NCBI GenBank assembly: GCA_044448905.1
Contig: JBIOHJ010000101.1
Location: 1-11,760, forward strand
Origin: JBIOHJ01 sp044448905
Lineage (GTDB): Bacteria > Bacteroidota > Bacteroidia > AKYH767-A > OLB10
Direction of reading: 5' to 3'
DNA length: 11,760 nucleotides
A model generated the notes under the pieces. It saw only the letters and a program-made list of their open reading frames with translations, ran no database searches and was not told where the DNA came from. The position numbers and the translations under genes are program-made. Numbering within the stretch: position 1 is the first letter of the stretch; every line of letters begins with the position of its first letter. This document shows, piece by piece, positions 8,101-11,760 of this stretch.

Positions 8101-8648
8101 GGCTGAATGGTGTAGCCTTTATAAAGAAGGTTTTTTTTATAAAGCTCTTTTAATAAAAACCAAACCGATTCGATATAATCATTTTCGAAAGTGATGTACG
8201 GATTTTCCAAATCAACCCAATAGCCCATCTTGCGTGTTAAATCATCCCATACATTTTTGTATTTCATCACCTGGGTTCGGCAGGCTTTATTATAATCTTC
8301 CACCGAAATTTTTTTTCCAATGTCATCTTTGATAATACCGAGTGTTTTTTCAACCGCAAGCTCTATGGGTAATCCATGTGTGTCCCAGCCACCTTTGCGT
8401 TTTACCTGGTATCCCTGTAATGTTTTATAACGGCAAAACAGATCTTTGATTGTTCGTGAAATTACATGGTGAATACCGGGCAATCCGTTAGCCGAGGGCG
8501 GACCTTCGTAAAAAGTAAACGGAGTATTGCCTTCTCTTAACTCAATGCTTTTTTCAAATGTTTTTTCTCTCGACCATTTTTCTAAAATTTCATTAGAAAT
8601 GGCAGGCAAATCGAGCTGTTTGTATTCGCGGTATTTTTTTGAGGACAT
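5193..8648 (-). CDS. ileS: Isoleucyl-tRNA synthetase, long eukaryote-like (IleS2) type
   Basis: This 1151-residue cytoplasmic class I synthetase charges tRNA-Ile with isoleucine. The Rossmann core opens with YEGPPSANG, and the first signature reads G58-I59-H60-H61 where HIGH is expected. The second signature KMSKR is at 684-688 (bases 6585-6599). The CP1 editing domain, which removes mischarged valine, is present: WTTTPWTLPAN near 240 and DGTGIVHTASVFGADD near 350-365. WFDSGAMPYAQ lies near 602-612. The anticodon-binding region follows from about 730, and the C-terminal part (LRKKVNIRVRQPL and beyond) resembles the eukaryotic/IleS2 form, without the cysteine zinc finger of E. coli-type IleS. 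IleS2 enzymes are known for low sensitivity to mupirocin. The ATG at 8648 fits the family N-terminus and lies 19 nt after a -7 promoter element. It is the first gene of the ileS, DksA-like, lspA series. Confidence 0.97.
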   Translation of the reverse strand: MSSKKYREYKQLDLPAISNEILEKWSREKTFEKSIELREGNTPFTFYEGPPSANGLPGIHHVISRTIKDLFCRYKTLQGYQVKRKGGWDTHGLPIELAVEKTLGIIKDDIGKKISVEDYNKACRTQVMKYKNVWDDLTRKMGYWVDLENPYITFENDYIESVWFLLKELYKKNLLYKGYTIQPYSPAAGTGLSSHELNQPGTYRPIKDTTVVAQFRMRDSEINGQRLSANYGEVYFLAWTTTPWTLPANCALAVGEKILYSFVKTFNPYTFKPVTVVLAKDLLHKVFPEKNAELKIEEYKEGDKGIPYKVLNEIPGFALKGIKYEQLMPYVQPNGKAFEVIAGDFVSTEDGTGIVHTASVFGADDFRVCNENGISSIMVKDENGSPSPLVDKRGRFVKEVTDFAGEYVRVEYLTDEEKEVERKKQGGEKYLSVDERIAIKLKKENKAFKVEKYEHSYPHCWRTDKPILYYPLDSWFIRTTACKERLIELNNTIKWKPESTGTGRFGNWLENLVDWNLSRSRFWGIPLPIWRSEDKKEELCIGSIAELKKEIEKSIAARIMDVSHLEHIDASKPDFDLHRPYVDNIILVSDSGKKMFRETDLIDVWFDSGAMPYAQYHYMGNKATLPFNEGTGGSAFPADFVAEGVDQTRGWFFTLHTIAVMLFDSVAFKNVVSNGLVLDKSGNKMSKRLGNVVDPFETISKYGADATRWYLISNSQPWDNLKFDKEGIAETQRKFFGTLYNTYSFFALYANIDSFEIDERNIVPVNERSELDRWIISKLHSLVRDVCSFYDDYEPTKAARAIEEFIDEHLSNWYVRLSRKRFWISEMSKDKKGAYETLFECLLVTSQLMSPIAPFFSDWLYRNLSDVVRDFAKKNNTPLAQDSVHLSLMTKAEENLIDKSLEERMELAQKISSMVLSLRKKVNIRVRQPLSKIMLPVTDMIFQSQIDSVKDLILAEVNVKQINYIAGTAGILIKKVKPNFKVLGKKVGALMKETASAIGDLSQDEIMRFENEGRFELTLNGQKLSLIKEDVEILSEDIPGWQVTSLGNLTVALDTTITEKLREEGIARELINRIQHIRKDKGFAVTDKIEITIKSHPQINPAISDNFDYICSQILAASFLISDNLESQEQIPIEVDDTIHTLASIKKVNHL

Positions 8649-8665
8649 CCCTTTTTTATAAAGGG
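8649..8665. promoter_or_regulatory. Short hairpin touching the ileS start codon
   Basis: CCCTTT (8649-8654) and AAAGGG (8660-8665) form a 6-bp inverted repeat with a 5-nt loop. On the minus strand the right arm AAAGGG directly abuts the ileS ATG. If transcription starts shortly after the -7 element at 8668-8675, this hairpin would occupy most of a very short leader and could hinder or tune initiation of translation. The role is inferred; only the pairing is seen. Confidence 0.35.
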
Positions 8666-8667
8666 TG

Positions 8668-8675
8668 CAAAGGTA
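8668..8675 (-). promoter_or_regulatory. Bacteroidota-type -7 promoter element for ileS
   Basis: Read on the minus strand this is TACCTTTG, an exact match to the TAnnTTTG consensus of the primary sigma factor in Bacteroidota. It lies 19 nt before the ileS ATG, which would give a leader of roughly a dozen bases. No clear TTG is present at the usual -33 distance; the spacer is instead filled by one arm of an 11-bp inverted repeat. The element suggests that ileS is transcribed apart from the kinase gene upstream. Confidence 0.55.
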
Positions 8676-8728
8676 GTTTTTATTCTCATGAAGAGGTAGC
8701 CAGCTGATGTGCTGAAAAGAATAAAAAC
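8676..8728. repeat. 11-bp perfect inverted repeat in the ileS upstream region
   Basis: GTTTTTATTCT (8676-8686) and AGAATAAAAAC (8718-8728) are exact reverse complements separated by 31 nt. The left arm directly abuts the -7 element of ileS and fills the promoter spacer. The loop holds a smaller pairing, CAGC (8701-8704) with GCTG (8711-8714). It could be a two-site operator or a stem in the 3' end of the kinase transcript. There is no T-run after it, so it is not a classic terminator. Confidence 0.45.
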
Positions 8729-8733
8729 GATAC

Positions 8734-8757
8734 CTGAATTTAAATAATTAAACTCAG
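8734..8757 (-). terminator. Candidate terminator hairpin after the sensor kinase gene
   Basis: As minus-strand RNA, CUGAGUUUAA pairs with UUAAAUUCAG around a UUAU loop: ten pairs including one G-U wobble. On the plus strand the wobble becomes an A-C mismatch, so the structure favours the kinase transcript. A U-rich stretch (GUAUCGUUUUUAUUCUUUUC) follows, but the T-run begins 6 nt after the stem. The stem is AU-rich, so termination may be partial. Confidence 0.4.
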
Positions 8758-8781
8758 AAACTCAGAAAATCATAAAATCAG
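8750..8781. repeat. Four imperfect tandem 8-bp units behind the kinase gene
   Basis: The units are AAACTCAG, AAACTCAG, AAAATCAT and AAAATCAG in direct succession. The first two are identical and the last two differ by one base. They end four bases before the stop codon of the kinase gene. The first unit overlaps the stem of the candidate terminator, so growth or loss of units could change that structure. The array may simply be replication slippage in AT-rich DNA. Confidence 0.5.
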
Positions 8782-8785
8782 GTGT

Positions 8786-11760
8786 TCAATAGGCTGCCGT
8801 TACTTTGACAACCGAACCATGGCCAACGGACGATTCGATGTTTACAACCCCTTTAATTTCTGTCATTCGTTTACGCATGTTTAATAATCCGTTACCACTG
8901 CCCGTTTTATCAGAAACCGAAAATCCTTTTCCGTTGTCTTTTATGTTTAAATTAAATCGTCTCCTTTCATTATTAATATTTATTTCGATTTCCACATTAT
9001 CCGCACCTGAATGTTTTACAATGTTATGCAATGATTCTTTAAGAATTAAAAAAATATTTCTGCGGTAAGCCGCTTTAAGAGATACATCGGGTACGGTTGT
9101 TGGAATTTTAATTGAAATTTTTCTTTCATTTAAATCGAGGTATTCTTTTGCATAGCGATGCAAATATGAAATAAGGTTTCTGAGTGTATCATTAGCCGGA
9201 TTTAATGCCCAGATTATTTCGTTCATTTTATTTATTACATCATTAGAAGCCGTTGCAATTTTTTCGAGCTTACTTTTTTGTTCGCCTTCGAGTTTAATTG
9301 TTTTTGATGCAATTTTTGTCAGAATGACAATATTGGTCAGATCAGCCCCAAGGTCATCATGCATATCGGTTGAAATGCGGTTTCGTTCCAGCTGCAGTGC
9401 CCGCTGTTGTTCATATAGTGCAAGTTGTCTCCGGTATTTTCTTGAAACAATATTATTGAGAAGAAAATAAAGAACAAGAATAAGCGAGTTGGCAACAACC
9501 AGCCGGAAAACCAAAGTGCCCCAAATGGGAGCAGTGATTTCAAACTTTAGGACTTCGGGTTTACTCCAGTCGGAGTTGTATTTTTTTGCACGTAATTGAA
9601 ATATATATTTTCCGGGATCAAGAGCTGAAAATTCAACGGTTTTGTTTTTGGTTTCGACCCACTCTTCGTGTAACCCGCTGAGTTTATATTGGTACATGAG
9701 CATTTCGGGATGATCAAATGTGGGTGCAACAAATGAAAATTGCAGATGCTGGCGGTCATAACTAAGCTTATTATTATTCAGCGAATCCATCAAAGAGCTG
9801 TTCACTTTAAACGATATGATGTATAAAGGAGGAGGATCTGCTATACTTCGGTTTACCGCTACCGGAACGAGGCTAAGTCCTTCGGAAGTTGCAATATAGA
9901 TGGTTCCGTTATGCACCATCAAATCATTAACTGCATTTGAAAGCACACCCTCCGAAGCCGTAAAATTCTCGGGACGATATTCAGCGTTCTCGGTAAATAA
10001 AAAACGGCTGAGGCCTTTATCGGTTATGACATATATAGTATCACCGGTAATAAATAATTTTTTGCAGATATTTCCCGACAGCCCATTTGTTGAATTGACT
10101 CGCGCTGTTACTCTCCCATTTTTAAAAAATAGAATCCCTTCGCCATGAGTTGCAAGCACCAGGGTTCCATCCGAAGTAGTGCTGATGTCACTGATCCGGT
10201 TGCTTGTAATATCAGATGTAGTAAAACATAGCAAGCTATCTTTTTCAATGTAACATACCCCGCTAATATCTGAAAGCCACAATTTTCCGGTTCGGTCTTT
10301 AAAGTGTCCATAAATGTGATTTGTCTCCAAATTGAGTTTAAATGATGAAAGCGCATAACCATGATCGGTATATTTAACAATTCCAATTCCATTTTGCCAC
10401 GATGCAATAATCTCATTGCTATCAATAGAAATATTTTTACAGGAATAATTGCCGGTCCCATTTATTAATTTAACAAAAAAAGGAGGAGCATATTTTTTAT
10501 TATATATTTTCTTTATGAGAAACAGCCCATTATTTGTTGCAGCCCAAATGTTGTTTTCCCGGTCAGGAATTATTTTAATAATGCGGTTATTGTTTTGATT
10601 GTTGAAATTGCAATCGAACAATTCAATTTTATTGGGTGAGATCCGGTTAACGGTACCATTGGAAAATCCGAGCCAAAGCATTGAATCGCGATCTATGGAA
10701 ATACAGGAAACGGAGTTTTGTGATAAGCCGTCCTCAACAGTAATTGAACGGTTGCTGAAGCTTTGTGCAGGTAATTTAAATATGCCATTGGTAGCACTGC
10801 AAAACCATGTGTTCTTTTCACGGTCGGCATAAACAAAAGAAACAGAATTTCCTTTAAAGTAAGTCCGGTAAGGAAGATAGGTTCCCTTATCGTATTTAAA
10901 ATACAACGTATTATCACTTTGGTTGGTTATCCATATATCGTGAAACGAAGTGTAATAAAGTCTCACGGCTTTATCATGAAAAGGAATTTTGATATTCGGA
11001 ATGATGATGCCATAATTTTTATTGATTATCCTCTCTAATCCTTTAGGCGAAAGAAAAAGTGCATCTCCCTTGCTGATATTATAAAAAGGAAGACTGCCGA
11101 TAGCGCTTATTTCGGGTCCGGTTAACGGGATAAATTCACCGCTGTCGAATTTATAAAATAAATGTCCGGTTATTATCCATAATTCATTATCGGTGGTCTG
11201 ATAAAAATTCAGCCGGTTAATGCCCGCTTTCAATTCCGGAGCTTCAAAACGGCTTACCATACCGTTATGCTGAATACAAATAAGCTGCCCGCTTAAAGTG
11301 GAAAGCCATACATTATTATTATTGTCTTCTAAAAACGAAAAGAATCCTGAATTTCCTGAAGCCTGGCTTGCTGTGCTGTCATTGTCAGGATTATAAAAAA
11401 CTCCATTATAGAGATAAGAGAGCTTGCCATTTGAAGTCAAAAACCATAATCGCTTTCGGCTGTCTTCTGCCATACTGAATACTTCATTATCAGACAAACC
11501 TTGTTGTGTTGTAAAATTTGTAAAATTCAATCCGTCAAAGCGGCTCACCCCTGCATCGGTCGCAAACCACATAAACCCTCTCGAATCTTCAAATGCATAG
11601 TTAACTGCCTGGCTGGGTAGCCCGTTATTTACAGTGTAATTTTCATAAACGAGTGATTGGCAAATGGAATTTTCCGAATCAATAAATGTGCAGACACTGA
11701 GAAATATTAAAAAATAATATTTAACAATAATTGCATAAATTTTATTCTTACCTTTTGAAG
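8786..11760 (-). CDS. Sensor histidine kinase with periplasmic beta-propeller and Y_Y_Y domain (partial, 5' end outside window)
   Basis: At least 990 residues are visible. Upstream of the first in-frame ATG (11570-11572) the frame stays open to the right edge and encodes a hydrophobic signal segment (about 11685-11740) followed by NYTVNNGLPSQAVNYAFEDS, the classic start of this family, so that ATG is not the real start. No ATG occurs in the added stretch; the start lies outside. Next come about a dozen two-component propeller repeats (for example DSRGFMWFATDAGVSRFDG, DRENNIWAATNNGLFLI), a Y_Y_Y domain (about 9540-9775), one membrane helix (about 9448-9525), a HisKA_3-type DHp domain with the phosphorylated His in DMHDDLGADL (codon 9359-9361), and an ATPase domain with DNGKGF (8921-8938) and GNGLLNMRKRM (8864-8896). 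It should sense a periplasmic signal and phosphorylate a NarL-type regulator. Unlike the hybrid kinases that control polysaccharide loci, it has no receiver or AraC domain. The ligand and partner are unknown. Confidence 0.93.
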   Translation of the reverse strand, partial: SKGKNKIYAIIVKYYFLIFLSVCTFIDSENSICQSLVYENYTVNNGLPSQAVNYAFEDSRGFMWFATDAGVSRFDGLNFTNFTTQQGLSDNEVFSMAEDSRKRLWFLTSNGKLSYLYNGVFYNPDNDSTASQASGNSGFFSFLEDNNNNVWLSTLSGQLICIQHNGMVSRFEAPELKAGINRLNFYQTTDNELWIITGHLFYKFDSGEFIPLTGPEISAIGSLPFYNISKGDALFLSPKGLERIINKNYGIIIPNIKIPFHDKAVRLYYTSFHDIWITNQSDNTLYFKYDKGTYLPYRTYFKGNSVSFVYADREKNTWFCSATNGIFKLPAQSFSNRSITVEDGLSQNSVSCISIDRDSMLWLGFSNGTVNRISPNKIELFDCNFNNQNNNRIIKIIPDRENNIWAATNNGLFLIKKIYNKKYAPPFFVKLINGTGNYSCKNISIDSNEIIASWQNGIGIVKYTDHGYALSSFKLNLETNHIYGHFKDRTGKLWLSDISGVCYIEKDSLLCFTTSDITSNRISDISTTSDGTLVLATHGEGILFFKNGRVTARVNSTNGLSGNICKKLFITGDTIYVITDKGLSRFLFTENAEYRPENFTASEGVLSNAVNDLMVHNGTIYIATSEGLSLVPVAVNRSIADPPPLYIISFKVNSSLMDSLNNNKLSYDRQHLQFSFVAPTFDHPEMLMYQYKLSGLHEEWVETKNKTVEFSALDPGKYIFQLRAKKYNSDWSKPEVLKFEITAPIWGTLVFRLVVANSLILVLYFLLNNIVSRKYRRQLALYEQQRALQLERNRISTDMHDDLGADLTNIVILTKIASKTIKLEGEQKSKLEKIATASNDVINKMNEIIWALNPANDTLRNLISYLHRYAKEYLDLNERKISIKIPTTVPDVSLKAAYRRNIFLILKESLHNIVKHSGADNVEIEININNERRRFNLNIKDNGKGFSVSDKTGSGNGLLNMRKRMTEIKGVVNIESSVGHGSVVKVTAAY

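Noticed and set aside
8676..8728. The 11-bp inverted repeat as an intrinsic terminator or T-box for ileS.
   Set aside because: No T-run follows the stem on either strand, and no T-box or specifier-loop pattern is visible; the repeat also lies upstream of, not downstream from, the likely ileS start of transcription.
8786..9400. Hybrid two-component system with receiver and AraC domains, as in polysaccharide-utilisation regulators.
   Set aside because: The protein stops right after the ATPase domain; no receiver or helix-turn-helix follows, and the gap to ileS has no room for one.

Overview
The window looks like a chromosomal segment of a member of the Bacteroidota. The evidence is an AT-rich sequence, a long IleS of the eukaryote-like type, an LspA carrying the periplasmic insertions I associate with this phylum, a cysteine-poor DksA/TraR-like protein, a periplasmic propeller/Y_Y_Y sensor kinase, and a TAnnTTTG-type -7 promoter element in front of ileS. 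The class or genus cannot be read from the sequence. I see no insertion sequence, phage gene, tRNA, rRNA or CRISPR array, and no break in coding style that would suggest recent transfer.

Left part (1-3571, plus strand): three closely spaced genes with gaps of 14 and 15 nt or less. They encode a zinc-dependent dCMP deaminase, an exported S41 (CtpA-type) protease with a PDZ domain, and a multi-pass membrane protein that resembles GT-C glycosyltransferases. They are probably one transcription unit, with a weak candidate terminator at 3575-3606.

Middle part (3642-8648, minus strand): the order of transcription is ileS, a DksA/TraR-like regulator, then lspA, with gaps of 38 and 52 nt. ileS has a well-placed -7 element. 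The linkage of ileS and lspA is also known from Proteobacteria; here a DksA-like gene sits between them. The DksA-like protein has an unusual N-terminal tail of about 90 residues that is over 40% lysine. IleS carries the class I signature as GIHH instead of HIGH.

Right part (8786 to the window end, minus strand): a large sensor histidine kinase with a signal peptide, a periplasmic propeller, a Y_Y_Y domain, one membrane helix, and DHp and ATPase domains. Its reading frame stays open through the right edge, so the gene is cut by the window. The 137-nt gap between it and ileS holds a candidate terminator, a short tandem repeat, an 11-bp inverted repeat and the ileS promoter element.

Most of the window is ordinary housekeeping. 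I do not see a new multi-gene system. The points most worth a second look are the swapped HIGH motif of IleS, the lysine-rich tail on the DksA-like protein, and the structured gap upstream of ileS.
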